The translations under genes were made by a program, and so were the position numbers. DNA of 44,832 nucleotides, taken from contig JALHRS010000048.1 in the NCBI GenBank assembly GCA_022841325.1, positions 1 to 44,832 of the forward strand, given 5' to 3'. Every line of letters begins with the position of its first letter. Positions within the stretch are counted from its first letter, which is position 1. Origin of the DNA: Lysobacterales bacterium (GTDB lineage: Bacteria > Pseudomonadota > Gammaproteobacteria > Xanthomonadales > SZUA-5). The notes beneath the pieces are model-generated. The model searched no databases. It saw only the letters and a program-made list of their open reading frames with translations, and was not told the DNA's origin. Shown here in pieces: positions 33,714 to 43,276 of the stretch.

Positions 33714-34081
33714 CTTGCTCCCACCACGCACGCCATAAATCATTGATTCTGGAGCCGCATTATAGGGGCAGGTGGCAAGGGGCAGGGGGCCTGCCCCGTA
33801 GCACGGTCGGATCGTGTAGCGAGCTTGGACCCCTGTCCCCTGCCTTTGCCCCTCATCTGTTGCGCGAACAAGCGCACCGCCCAGGGCGACCGGGACTCCC
33901 CAGCTCCGGTCCCACGATAACGGATCGGCCAACCGGCGAGCAATTTTCAGGCGGCGATGGCGTCTTCGTTCCTCGTCTGGTTCGGATTGCCGATAGCCCG
34001 CGCGCTGATCGTCGAACCGATCGGTTCATTCCCCTTGCGCCACGTTGGGCCGACGCAGCCCAGGAGCGAGCGCCTGCAGCC
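33714..34081. other. Intergenic region with G-rich inverted repeat
   Basis: No gene supportable. An imperfect inverted pair of arms, GGGGCAGGTGGCAAGGGGCA at about 33765 and a matching C-rich arm at about 33834-33857, flanks some 45 bases upstream of the PhyH start. The rest shows nothing I can name. Confidence 0.45.
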
Positions 34082-34114
34082 AAAAAAAAGGGCGCCGCAA
34101 TCGCGACGCCCTTT
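34082..34114 (-). terminator. Rho-independent terminator of ahcY
   Basis: On the minus strand a GC-rich 9-position stem (34111-34103 with 34098-34090, one A-C mismatch, 4-base loop) is followed directly by eight T (34089-34082). It lies 50-80 bases after the ahcY stop codon, in the right orientation. Confidence 0.85.
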
Positions 34115-34130
34115 CCGTCCAGCCTGTTTC

Positions 34131-34160
34131 CGAGTCCCGAGTCCCGAGTCCCGAGTCCCG
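34131..34160. repeat. Heptanucleotide tandem repeat (CGAGTCC) x4
   Basis: Four perfect CGAGTCC units plus two bases lie between the ahcY stop codon and its terminator, so they are transcribed in the ahcY 3' untranslated region. Confidence 0.9.
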
Positions 34161-34166
34161 CAAGCA

Positions 34167-35597
<1,431 letters not shown>

Positions 35598-35620
35598 CAG
35601 CGTCCTCGTTGTCTATCACG

Positions 35621-35700
35621 GACGGGCGCCCTTCGTTGCGAAGGCCATACCTCACCGAGCGTGACCCCGATAGCGGGATTGCAGCGCCCCTCGATGAGTG
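35621..35700 (-). promoter_or_regulatory. SAH riboswitch in the ahcY leader
   Basis: Read on the minus strand, the leader contains CGAGGGGCGCTGCAA, the core of the S-adenosylhomocysteine riboswitch. P1 pairs GGGCGC (35689-35684) with GCGCCC (35629-35624). CTCATCGAG (35698-35690) pairs with CTCGGTGAG (35659-35651) as the pseudoknot helix, with one G-U pair. A CCCG/CGGG hairpin (about 35675-35664) is P2, and CAACG precedes the 3' P1 strand. SAH binding should raise ahcY expression. A separate 7-bp hairpin (GCCAGCC/GGCTGGC) lies just upstream at about 35709-35725. The element starts roughly 30 bases after a TATAAT box. Confidence 0.82.
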
Positions 35701-35734
35701 GACTGGCCAGCCACAGGCTGGCACGAGAACCCCC

Positions 35735-35740
35735 ATTATA
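35735..35740 (-). promoter_or_regulatory. -10 box of the ahcY promoter
   Basis: A perfect TATAAT on the minus strand ends about 35 bases before the riboswitch begins. No good -35 is seen at 16-18 bases, so the spacing or an activator may matter. Confidence 0.55.
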
Positions 35741-35815
35741 TCGCTTAGTCGCGATGAAGCGATGAATGCGGGCTGGAGAGCTTTGCCGATCCAGCCCGCG
35801 GTTCAGTCCAGCTTT

Positions 35816-36490
35816 CTATTGATCGAGGCTGTAGATCACCGGCACGCGAGCCCAGGCGGCGCGTGGCTTGCCATCGACGGTGTGGGGCTGGAATTTCCAG
35901 CGTTTGATCGCCTTGATGGCCGAGGCTTCAAAATTGCGGTTGCGAGTGCCGCCGATGACTTCGATGGTCTGCGGCTCGCCCAGTTCGTTGACGAGCACCC
36001 GCAGCACGACCTCGCCCTCGATGCCGCGGGCCAGTTCACGTCTTGGGTAGGCGGGTTGGCGTTTGACCAGCACGCGCAGGTTGACCAGCTCACCCTCGCC
36101 AGTACCCGAAACGCCGGTCGGACCGACATCGACTGGACCCGGTGCCATGCGCGGCTCGTCAGACGGGGTGTTGACCACGATATCGACCGTGGTCGTGGCC
36201 GGGACAGCGGCGGGCGTGGGCGTCACCGTTGGCGGCGGTGCAATTCTATGGATGGTGAGCGGTGGCGGCGGCAAATCTATTGCGGGCGGCGGCAACGGCG
36301 GCGGTTCGACCGGCATGAAATCGATGAGCGGAACGTCAATGGGTTCCGCCTTCTTGACCGGGATCGCGGCGTCGCGGGGCAACAACATCATGCCCAGCAC
36401 CCAGACGTGCAGCAGCAGCACGCCCGACCAGGCGGCGACGCGTTTAGGATCAATGCTCTGGCGTGAATCCGATCGAATCGCAGCTTGCAT
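35816..36490 (-). CDS. TonB-family energy transducer
   Basis: A 224-residue TonB-like protein. One N-terminal transmembrane helix (VAAWSGVLLLHVWVLGMMLL, about 18-38) anchors it in the inner membrane. A Pro-rich spacer follows (about 58-100; PVEPPPLPPPAIDLPPPPL). The C-terminal domain (about 135-224) has YPRRELARGIEGEVVLRVLV and the late FEASAIKAIKRWKFQP-type strand typical of TonB. With ExbB/ExbD, not present here, it would couple proton flow to outer-membrane transport. The start has an AGGGGT site. It is divergent from the ankyrin gene and ends about 80 bases before the ahcY promoter. Confidence 0.87.
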   Translation of the reverse strand: MQAAIRSDSRQSIDPKRVAAWSGVLLLHVWVLGMMLLPRDAAIPVKKAEPIDVPLIDFMPVEPPPLPPPAIDLPPPPLTIHRIAPPPTVTPTPAAVPATTTVDIVVNTPSDEPRMAPGPVDVGPTGVSGTGEGELVNLRVLVKRQPAYPRRELARGIEGEVVLRVLVNELGEPQTIEVIGGTRNRNFEASAIKAIKRWKFQPHTVDGKPRAAWARVPVIYSLDQ

Positions 36491-36602
36491 GGCTTACCCC
36501 TGCCTTCCGGCACTTGCCCACGATCGCGGGCGCTGACATCACCGTAGACGCGCACTCGTAAGTTGCTGATGAACGGATCAAGGCTGCGTTGGGGGAGCAT
36601 TC

Positions 36603-37268
36603 ATGAATCTGAATCTGCCGAAGTTGCAGACTGCGATCAGCTCGGGCAATACCGCCGAGCTTGAGCAACTGCTGGTCGCAGAGCCGGGCCTCGCCACTGC
36701 GACCAGCGAGCAAGGTGTCTCGATGATTCTCTGGGCTCTGTACCGGGGGATGCGCGATGCGGCGGCGGCCATCGCCGGGCACAAGTCCGAGCTGGATCTG
36801 TTCGAAGCGGCGGCGCTGGGATTGACCGGGAGGGTTTCGAGTCTGCTGCGGGATGATCCGGCGGCGATCTCGGCGCTGACTGCCGATGGCTTTCCGGCGC
36901 TGGGGCTGGCGGTGTTCTTCGGACAACCGGCCTGCGCGGCGCTGCTGCTGGCGGCGGGCGCCGATGCCGGCCAGGCTGCGGCCAATTCCATGCGCGTTGC
37001 CCCCATCCATGCTGCCTGCACCCACCGGGACGAGGAACTGGCCTGCAGCCTGGCGCACCTGTTGCTGGCTTTTGGCGCCGATCCCAATGCCCGGCAGCAG
37101 GCTGGTTACACGCCGCTGCATTCGGCGGCACACCGTAATCAGGCACGGCTGATCAGGCTGCTGCGCGCCGCTGGCGCCGATCCGCTGGTGGCCAACGATG
37201 CCGGCGACACGGCCATCGATCTGGCGCGCAAGGAACAGAGTGCTGAGGCGCTCAGGGCGCTGCAATGA
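36603..37268 (+). CDS. Ankyrin-repeat protein
   Basis: A 221-residue cytoplasmic protein with about four ankyrin repeats. The clearest are DGFPALGLAVFFGQPACAALLLAAGAD, APIHAACTHRDEELACSLAHLLLAFGADPN and AGYTPLHSAAHRNQARLIRLLRAAGADP, with the G-x-T-P-L-H and L-L-x-x-G-A-D signatures. No signal peptide or enzyme domain is seen, so it is likely a binding adaptor. A GGGGGAG site is five bases before the ATG. The short gap to the next gene (76 bases) allows but does not prove co-transcription. Confidence 0.85.
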   Translation: MNLNLPKLQTAISSGNTAELEQLLVAEPGLATATSEQGVSMILWALYRGMRDAAAAIAGHKSELDLFEAAALGLTGRVSSLLRDDPAAISALTADGFPALGLAVFFGQPACAALLLAAGADAGQAAANSMRVAPIHAACTHRDEELACSLAHLLLAFGADPNARQQAGYTPLHSAAHRNQARLIRLLRAAGADPLVANDAGDTAIDLARKEQSAEALRALQ

Positions 37269-37343
37269 ACAGGCTTCATGCCGAGGCCACTGGCATCCCT
37301 TGGAATTGCGGCCCACACATGGGCCACCGTGGAGCAAGCAACC

Positions 37344-37907
37344 ATGCATCAAATGGTCTCTGGAGTTCTGTCGCGCCGATCCCGGATCTGGGCCTGCGCG
37401 TTGTTGTTGGCACTGCCGCTTGAGGCTGTGATGGCAGAGCAGACAATGCCCATCGCGACGCCGCCGGCAGCCTGCGCCGATCCGGCCTTCCACGCCTTCG
37501 ACTTCTGGCTGGGTGACTGGGATGTTTACAGCGGCGACCAGCTGATCGGCCACAACAGCATCCGGGCCATCGAACAGGGTTGTGGGCTGGCCGAGTCCTG
37601 GCGCAGCGCCAGCGGAACCACCGGCGTCAGCTACAACGCCTATGACCCGGCCGACCGCCATTGGCACCAGTTCTGGGTGAGCGCAGCCGGGTATGTATTG
37701 CGCTTGCGCGGCAATGTGGACGCGCGGGGGCGCATGGTCATGCTCGGCCAATTGCCGAACCCCAAGACCGGCCACATGGACCAGCAACGGATCACCTGGT
37801 CGCGCGAGCCCGACGGCTCGGTGCGTCAGCTGTGGGAGGCCAGCGCCGACGGCGAGGCATGGACCGTCAGCTTCGACGGCAGCTACCGCCGCGCTGATGC
37901 CGGGTAA
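37344..37907 (+). CDS. Exported lipocalin-like (DUF1579-type) protein
   Basis: A 187-residue exported protein. A signal peptide of about 35 residues (RSRIWACALLLALPLEAVMA) precedes the mature chain. FHAFDFWLGDWDVYSG is the FDFWLGxWDV motif of a small beta-barrel family in proteobacteria. Later strands include IEQGCGLAESWRS, VSYNAYDPADRHWHQFWV, LRLRGNVDARGRMVMLG and QRITWSREPDGSVRQLWEASADG. The two cysteines could pair. I prefer ATG 37344 over the annotated-style earlier start at 37278 because the signal peptide begins there. Function unknown; ligand binding is likely. Confidence 0.72.
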   Translation: MHQMVSGVLSRRSRIWACALLLALPLEAVMAEQTMPIATPPAACADPAFHAFDFWLGDWDVYSGDQLIGHNSIRAIEQGCGLAESWRSASGTTGVSYNAYDPADRHWHQFWVSAAGYVLRLRGNVDARGRMVMLGQLPNPKTGHMDQQRITWSREPDGSVRQLWEASADGEAWTVSFDGSYRRADAG

Positions 37908-38099
37908 AGCCGCCATCCGGGGGGCCTGACACGATCCTCAGCGCCAGCTGAATGCCCCGGGATTTCGCGGCACCTTGGCGCTGATTTCGCGTGCGCGCCG
38001 ACCCAGGTAATGATCAAATGATGCTGCGTCCGTCACAGCGCTGCCAGGTCGCAGGGGACGCCCTGGCGGCTATCCTCACTTCCCCTCGGAGCCCGCAAC

Positions 38100-38495
38100 A
38101 TGCGTATCACCGTCATTGCTTGTGCTTTGCTTCTGGCCGCACCGATGTCAGCACCCGCTGCTGAGATCTGTGACATGGTCAATGATGTCGCCAATTCCTG
38201 GAACGACATCGCCAATCTGCTGGACTCCGATGAGGCCGACGGGTACAGCGAAAGCGACTATGAACAGATCGGCGAAGCACTGGGCGCGCTGACCGAGGGC
38301 TCGGCCACGCTGGCGGGCGCCCTTCAGGGTGCCGGGAACGCTGATCAGGTGGCCCTGGGTGAGGAGCTTGAGGCCGTGCTTTCGCATATGGCCGGTAAGG
38401 TTGATTCCGGCAATATCCAGTATCTGGCCGATTCCATCGATCAGATCACCGCGACCATGGATGCCGTGACTGACGACTGCGACGCCGCCCAGTAG
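38100..38495 (+). CDS. Small exported acidic helical protein
   Basis: A 131-residue protein with a signal peptide (RITVIACALLLAAPMSAPAA) and GGAG eight bases before the start. The mature part is acidic and helical (VANSWNDIANLLDSDEADGYSESDYEQIGEALG and similar). One Cys is near each end of the mature chain (EICDM, DDCDAA), which suggests a single disulfide closing a helical bundle. No family recognised. It is followed by the 3-hydroxybutyrate dehydrogenase gene after 71 bases. Confidence 0.65.
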   Translation: MRITVIACALLLAAPMSAPAAEICDMVNDVANSWNDIANLLDSDEADGYSESDYEQIGEALGALTEGSATLAGALQGAGNADQVALGEELEAVLSHMAGKVDSGNIQYLADSIDQITATMDAVTDDCDAAQ

Positions 38496-38566
38496 CCTCG
38501 TACCTTTGGTCGGATGCGCCGCGGGCTCCGGGCAGGCATTCTTGAATCTTTGGCCGGAGTTCGCGC

Positions 38567-39361
38567 ATGTCGCAAATGAACAAGATCGCTCGCAATGCGC
38601 TGGTGACAGGATCCACCAGCGGCATTGGCCTGGCCATCGCCCGGGCGTTGGCTGCGCAGGGTTTGAACATCACCCTGAACGGTTTTGGCGATGCCGCCGA
38701 GATCGAGTCGCTGCGTCAGGCCATCGAGGCCGAGTTTGCGGTCAAGGTTCGCTACAGCGCCGCCGACATGCGTGACGGCGGCGCCATTGCGATCATGGTG
38801 GAGGAAGCCACGGCGGCTTTTGGCAGTGTCGACGTGCTGGTCAACAACGCCGGCATTCAGTTCGTGTCGCCGGTGGAGGAATTCCCGCTGGACAAGTGGG
38901 ATCAGATCATCGCCATCAATCTGTCGGCTGCCTTTCACGCGACCCGCGCGGTCGTGCCGCAGATGAAGGGCCGGCGCTGGGGGCGAATCATCAACACCGC
39001 CAGCGCCCACGCGCTGGTGGCCTCGCCGTTCAAGAGCGCCTATGTCGCGGCCAAGCACGGCATTGCCGGCTTCACCAAGAGCGTGGCGCTGGAACTGGCC
39101 ACCTTCGGCATCACCATCAACTCGATCTGTCCGGGTTATGTGTGGACACCGCTGGTCGAGCGGCAGATACCGGACACCATGAAGGCTCGCGGCCTGACCG
39201 AGGAACAGGTCAAGCGCGATGTCATGCTGGCCGCGCAGCCGACCAAGGAATTCGTGACCGTGGAGCAGGTGGCCGCACTGGCGGTGTTCCTGTGCTCGGA
39301 TGCAGCCGCACAGATCACCGGCAGCAACATGGCCATGGACGGCGGCTGGACCGCGCAGTAG
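38567..39361 (+). CDS. D-3-hydroxybutyrate dehydrogenase (SDR family)
   Basis: A 264-residue short-chain dehydrogenase. TGSTSGIGLAIARALA is the NAD-binding glycine motif, LVNNAGIQFV the N-N-A-G motif. The catalytic Ser (TASAHALVASPF) and YVAAKHG (Tyr-x-x-x-Lys) are intact. PTKEFVTVEQVAALAVFLCSD followed by MAMDGGWTAQ matches the ending of bacterial D-3-hydroxybutyrate dehydrogenases, which interconvert 3-hydroxybutyrate and acetoacetate in PHB or ketone-body use. GGAG lies eight bases before the ATG. A thiolase gene is nearby at 43277 but not in the same operon. Confidence 0.85.
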   Translation: MSQMNKIARNALVTGSTSGIGLAIARALAAQGLNITLNGFGDAAEIESLRQAIEAEFAVKVRYSAADMRDGGAIAIMVEEATAAFGSVDVLVNNAGIQFVSPVEEFPLDKWDQIIAINLSAAFHATRAVVPQMKGRRWGRIINTASAHALVASPFKSAYVAAKHGIAGFTKSVALELATFGITINSICPGYVWTPLVERQIPDTMKARGLTEEQVKRDVMLAAQPTKEFVTVEQVAALAVFLCSDAAAQITGSNMAMDGGWTAQ

Positions 39362-39452
39362 TGCCTGGTCGCAGGAGCGACCTTGCGTCGCGACCGGCGC
39401 CTCGCTGCCAGTGGCGACCATCAATGCACTGAGGCAATGCACCGTCAGTAGC

Positions 39453-39562
39453 GGAACGCAGAGAACGCAGAGAGCCGCGGAGAACGCAGAGAAATCAGAT
39501 CCGGATTCGATTTTGCATTTCTCGGTGTGCTCTCTGCCTTTCCTCTGCGTTCTCTGCGAACC
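39453..39562. repeat. Imperfect inverted repeat, CGCAGAGA family
   Basis: The left arm (39453-39494) and right arm (39518-39562) are imperfect reverse complements built from AACGCAGAGA units. The design resembles the GACGCGAAG repeats at 5.3 and 32.5 kb but with a different unit. A lone related arm may lie at about 44685-44714. The gap 39362-39631 holds no gene. Confidence 0.7.
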
Positions 39563-39631
39563 GCTGTTGGCATCGGGCCGACCCGGTCTTCGCCATCACC
39601 GACAAGAAATCCTTGCCAGAGCCCCGGCCCG

Positions 39632-42600
39632 CTACTCGAAGCCATCCACGAACAGCACATCGTTGCCGACCACATGCGGCTCGGTGTCGCTGGAGCCGGC
39701 GAAGGCTCCGGTCAGTGGATAGGTGGCGGTCAGGGTGCGGTTGCCGGGGGTGGTCGATGTCAGATTGCAGCTGCCCATGCCGCCGGTCAGGGTGGCGTTG
39801 CAGTTGGCGCCGGCGCCATCGCTGATCGCCACCGTGCCACTGGGCGTGCCGTTGGGACTGCTGACCTGGACATTGACCGTATAGCTGGCGCCGGGCGCGG
39901 ACGGATCTGGCTGGTCGCTGGTGATCGTGGTCGTGGTGACGTTGGCAACCACGTGCGACTCGGTGTCACTGGAAGGCGCGAAGGCGCCGGTCTGCGGGTA
40001 GCTGGCCGTCAGCGTCTTCATTCCCGGCGTGGCCGAGATCAGATTGCAGCTGCCGAGGCCTCCGGTAAGCGTGGCGTTGCAGTTGGCACCGGCGCCATCG
40101 CTGACGGCGACCGTGCCGGTGGGCGTGCCGTTGGGGCTGCTGACCTGGACATTGACCGTGTACCCCGCACCCACTCCGGAAGGATCGGGCTGATCGCTGG
40201 TGATGGTCGTCGTGGTCGGGTTGGCCACCAGATGCGGCTCGGTGTCACTGGACGGCGCGTAGCTGCCCACGCCCGGATAGCTGGCTGTCAGCGTGCGATT
40301 GCCGGTGCTGACAGAAACGAGATTGCAGCTGCCCAGGCCCCCGGTCAGCGCCGCATTGCAGGTGGCACCGGCGCCGTCGCTGATGGCGACCGTGCCGGTG
40401 GGTGTGCCCGCGGCGCTGCTGACCTGCACGTTGACGGTGTAGGTCTGGCCCACCGCTGAAGGATCCGGGCTGTCGCTGGTGATCGTGGTCGTGGTGGCAT
40501 TGGCCACCAGATGGGCTTCGGTGTCCGCGGAGGCGGCAAAGATGCCGGTGGCTGGATAACTGGCGGTCAGCGTGCGGCTGCCGGCGCTGGTCGAGCTCAG
40601 ATTGCAACTGCCCGCGCCGGCGCTCAGCGTGGCGTTGCAACTGGCACCAGCGCCTTCGCTGACGGCCACCGTTCCGGTCGGCGTGCCGCCGCCACTGCTG
40701 ACGGTCACGGCCACGGTGTACGACTGTCCCACGGCCGAGGGATCGGGATTGTCACTGGTGATGGTCGTGGTGGTGGCGATGTTGCAGTTGGTTCCCGGCA
40801 CGGTCGGGCAGGGGTCGCAGGCATCGCCGATGCCGTCATTGTCGGTGTCGGTCTGGCTGGGGTTGAAGGTGGTCGGGCAGTTGTCCAGATTCAGGCAGAC
40901 GCCATCGAAATCGGCATCGCCGGTGGATTCGGTGCCGCGGCACACGCAGGTACGCGTCGCCGCCGTCGCCCAGCGGCCATCCTCGCCACTGATCAGCGTG
41001 CCGCGGGTGTTGGCGTGCTGGTTGTAGACCCAGAAACACTGGTTGACCGGATCCACCGCCATGCCGCTGTAGTCGCCCCAGCGGTTGTCGCCGCCGAAGG
41101 TGCGCACATAGAAAGCTGAGCCTGAACGCAGCAGGATCGGACTGGAGGTGCTGCCGCTGCTGTCGTTGGAGCGCCGGGTCACGAAATAGGAGCTGGGGAA
41201 GATGCTGGCGGCCGCAGCGGAAAAGCCGATGGCGGCATGGCCGTATTCGTTGACGGCGACGTTGGGGTAGAAGGTATGGGTGGCGCTGGCGATGGTCTCG
41301 CCGCCGATGGCGCCCTGATCGGCCACGACCAGACTGTTGAGATTGCTGGTGTTGATCCGGATCCAGCGGGCGGTGGCCTGGCCGGCATCGACGCCCGTAG
41401 GCGGCACCACGGTGTGCGCCAGCCACAGCTCGTTGTTGCGCCACATGGCGTCGGAGGAGCGACGGTCGCCGGCGTCTATTCGGGTGGCAGTTCCCGATTG
41501 CGGCGCACCGGGTATGGCCACGCTTTCATTGTCGATATTGCCCAGCGACAGGAACTGCTCGTTGATCGCTGGCGCCGTCAGCGGATTGTTGATGCGCAGT
41601 ACCCGTACCTGATCGATGCCGCCGCTGTTCCAGCCGGTGGCCACCATCCACAGCCCGACATTGGCCGGCGCCACGCCGGCCATGCGCGCCAGCTGCGTGG
41701 TGTTCGGCGAACTGGCGAGGCCGGCATAGGGATTGACCACCGACACCGTCGGCGTCTGCCCCGCGTAGAAAGTGCTCTTCGGAATGATCCACAGACGGAC
41801 GCCGGCATAAGTGCCGCTCAGGCCGAAACCGAACATGTTGGCACTGATGTAGACCGCCTCCTCGTCGGCGGCAAAGCCCGGGAAATCGGCCCAGCGATCG
41901 GCGCCGCTGATCGAGATCCTGCTGTTGATGGCCGTGAAGCGCCAGGTGCCGTTGGGATCGCCATCATCGGACACCGCCACCAGCAGGCGCGAACTGTTCA
42001 CCGGATCGCCATCGGCGGTGTCGCGGCGTTCCAGCGTCACGATCACGAAGCGATCCGAATAGGTGTCGTAAATGACCTTGGGATCGAAGGTGAAATTGCC
42101 GGCAGGGGGGCTCAGCGAGGCAAAGAAGGTGCGCAGCGACTGATTGAACTGGCGCACCGGCGTGGCCGCATTGGTATGCCATTGCACGGTGACGTTGGTG
42201 ACGGTGACGACATGGCCGGTGCCGGCAGCGACATGGTTGTCGGGCGGGATGAACAGAAAGCCGCCGGTGGTGCTGCTGTTGTTGTCGAAGTCGTTGCCCG
42301 AAAAATTGGGTTGCGGACCGGGTACGGCCTTGCTTCCGGCATCGGGGTCACCCCTGGTCCGGTCAGAGTCATCCGGGTGACCGCGTCCGCGATGCCCTGA
42401 GGTGGGCAGATCCTCGCGCCGCGGTTTGACTTCCTCGCTCATCTGATAGCGGCCGGTCTCGGCCATGGGCGCCGGTTCGAAACTGGCGTCCACCGGGATC
42501 ACGATGTTGTCGACCGTCTGCGCCGTGATCTCGCCCAAGGCTGCCTCGCCTTGCTGTTGCGGGCCTAAGACCGAGACCGGTTTACGGGTCTCGCTGACCG

Positions 42601-42682
42601 GCGTTTCCCGTACCAGCTGGCTGCAGGCAGCGACGCACAGCAGGGCGGGGATCAGGGCAAGAGCTTTGCGGCGGCGAACCAT
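39632..42682 (-). CDS. Large exported lipoprotein with TSP3, Ig-like repeats and DGFE tail
   Basis: A 1016-residue lipoprotein: the signal (ALIPALLCVAACS) has a lipobox Cys near residue 20. The N-terminal 580 residues are beta-rich without a recognised family (GGFLFIPPDNHVAAGTGHVV and many Trp/Gly loops). Next comes a calcium-binding thrombospondin type-3-like stretch (DADFDGVCLNLDNCPTTFNP then DTDNDGIGDACDPCP). Then four Ig-like repeats of about 92 residues follow, each starting TTTTITSDxPDPS and containing GTPTGTVAVSDGAGANCNATL. They are near-identical at DNA level over about 39650-40770. The tail is VLFVDGFE at the exact C-terminus. It is probably at the cell surface or secreted; an adhesive or enzymatic role is open. 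Confidence 0.82.
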   Translation of the reverse strand: MVRRRKALALIPALLCVAACSQLVRETPVSETRKPVSVLGPQQQGEAALGEITAQTVDNIVIPVDASFEPAPMAETGRYQMSEEVKPRREDLPTSGHRGRGHPDDSDRTRGDPDAGSKAVPGPQPNFSGNDFDNNSSTTGGFLFIPPDNHVAAGTGHVVTVTNVTVQWHTNAATPVRQFNQSLRTFFASLSPPAGNFTFDPKVIYDTYSDRFVIVTLERRDTADGDPVNSSRLLVAVSDDGDPNGTWRFTAINSRISISGADRWADFPGFAADEEAVYISANMFGFGLSGTYAGVRLWIIPKSTFYAGQTPTVSVVNPYAGLASSPNTTQLARMAGVAPANVGLWMVATGWNSGGIDQVRVLRINNPLTAPAINEQFLSLGNIDNESVAIPGAPQSGTATRIDAGDRRSSDAMWRNNELWLAHTVVPPTGVDAGQATARWIRINTSNLNSLVVADQGAIGGETIASATHTFYPNVAVNEYGHAAIGFSAAAASIFPSSYFVTRRSNDSSGSTSSPILLRSGSAFYVRTFGGDNRWGDYSGMAVDPVNQCFWVYNQHANTRGTLISGEDGRWATAATRTCVCRGTESTGDADFDGVCLNLDNCPTTFNPSQTDTDNDGIGDACDPCPTVPGTNCNIATTTTITSDNPDPSAVGQSYTVAVTVSSGGGTPTGTVAVSEGAGASCNATLSAGAGSCNLSSTSAGSRTLTASYPATGIFAASADTEAHLVANATTTTITSDSPDPSAVGQTYTVNVQVSSAAGTPTGTVAISDGAGATCNAALTGGLGSCNLVSVSTGNRTLTASYPGVGSYAPSSDTEPHLVANPTTTTITSDQPDPSGVGAGYTVNVQVSSPNGTPTGTVAVSDGAGANCNATLTGGLGSCNLISATPGMKTLTASYPQTGAFAPSSDTESHVVANVTTTTITSDQPDPSAPGASYTVNVQVSSPNGTPSGTVAISDGAGANCNATLTGGMGSCNLTSTTPGNRTLTATYPLTGAFAGSSDTEPHVVGNDVLFVDGFE

Positions 42683-42876
42683 GGTGGACCTCTGGACTTG
42701 TCTGCCTGCAGTTTAATCCAGGCAATCGGCGGCGCCGGGTTCAATTCCACTGAATGGCAATCGCTGCTTGGAAGATTGGAGACTGGGCGACGCGCGCAAG
42801 ACTCCGGAACTCGCTAACATCCGAAGCAAGCGACATCCATGAGTCGCCGGTTTCAAGAACTCGAGGAGGAACACCC

Positions 42877-43185
42877 GTGACCTTTCGTTTTTCAGCAATG
42901 ATGTTGCTCGTGCTCTGCGCCAGCGCCGCTCAGGCCCAGCAGGGCGTGAACCCGCAACCGATGTCGGAGGAAGAGCGCGCCGAGATCAATGCCCAGCGTC
43001 GCGCCGGCTGCAAGGCCCACGGCGAGAATCTGAAGATGCTCAAGGGCGATGGCCGCTTCATGATCGAAGAGAACGGCAAGCAGCGCGAGCTCACCAAGGC
43101 CGAGCGCGACGCCCAGATCGCCGAAACCCAGAAGATCCTGGAAACCTATTGTGGCGAAAAGCCCAAGGCAGATGCCGCGGGTTGA
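42877..43185 (+). CDS. Small exported protein, unknown
   Basis: A 102-residue exported protein starting at GTG, with GAGGAGG seven bases upstream. The signal peptide (RFSAMMLLVLCASAAQAQQ) is followed by a charged helical chain (SEEERAEINAQRRAGCKAHGENLKMLK, LTKAERDAQIAETQKILETYCG). The two cysteines of the mature chain probably form a disulfide, as in a small helical hairpin of the YARHG or DUF4124-like size class, though I recognise no family. It is divergent from the large lipoprotein and convergent with the thiolase. Confidence 0.7.
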   Translation: MTFRFSAMMLLVLCASAAQAQQGVNPQPMSEEERAEINAQRRAGCKAHGENLKMLKGDGRFMIEENGKQRELTKAERDAQIAETQKILETYCGEKPKADAAG

Positions 43186-43276
43186 TCGGCGCTGACGCGC
43201 AGCTCACGCCGGCCGCAAGGCTGGCGTGACGGCGCGCTGCTGATTGATCAGTTGGCCGCCGCGCAGCCAGGCTGCG

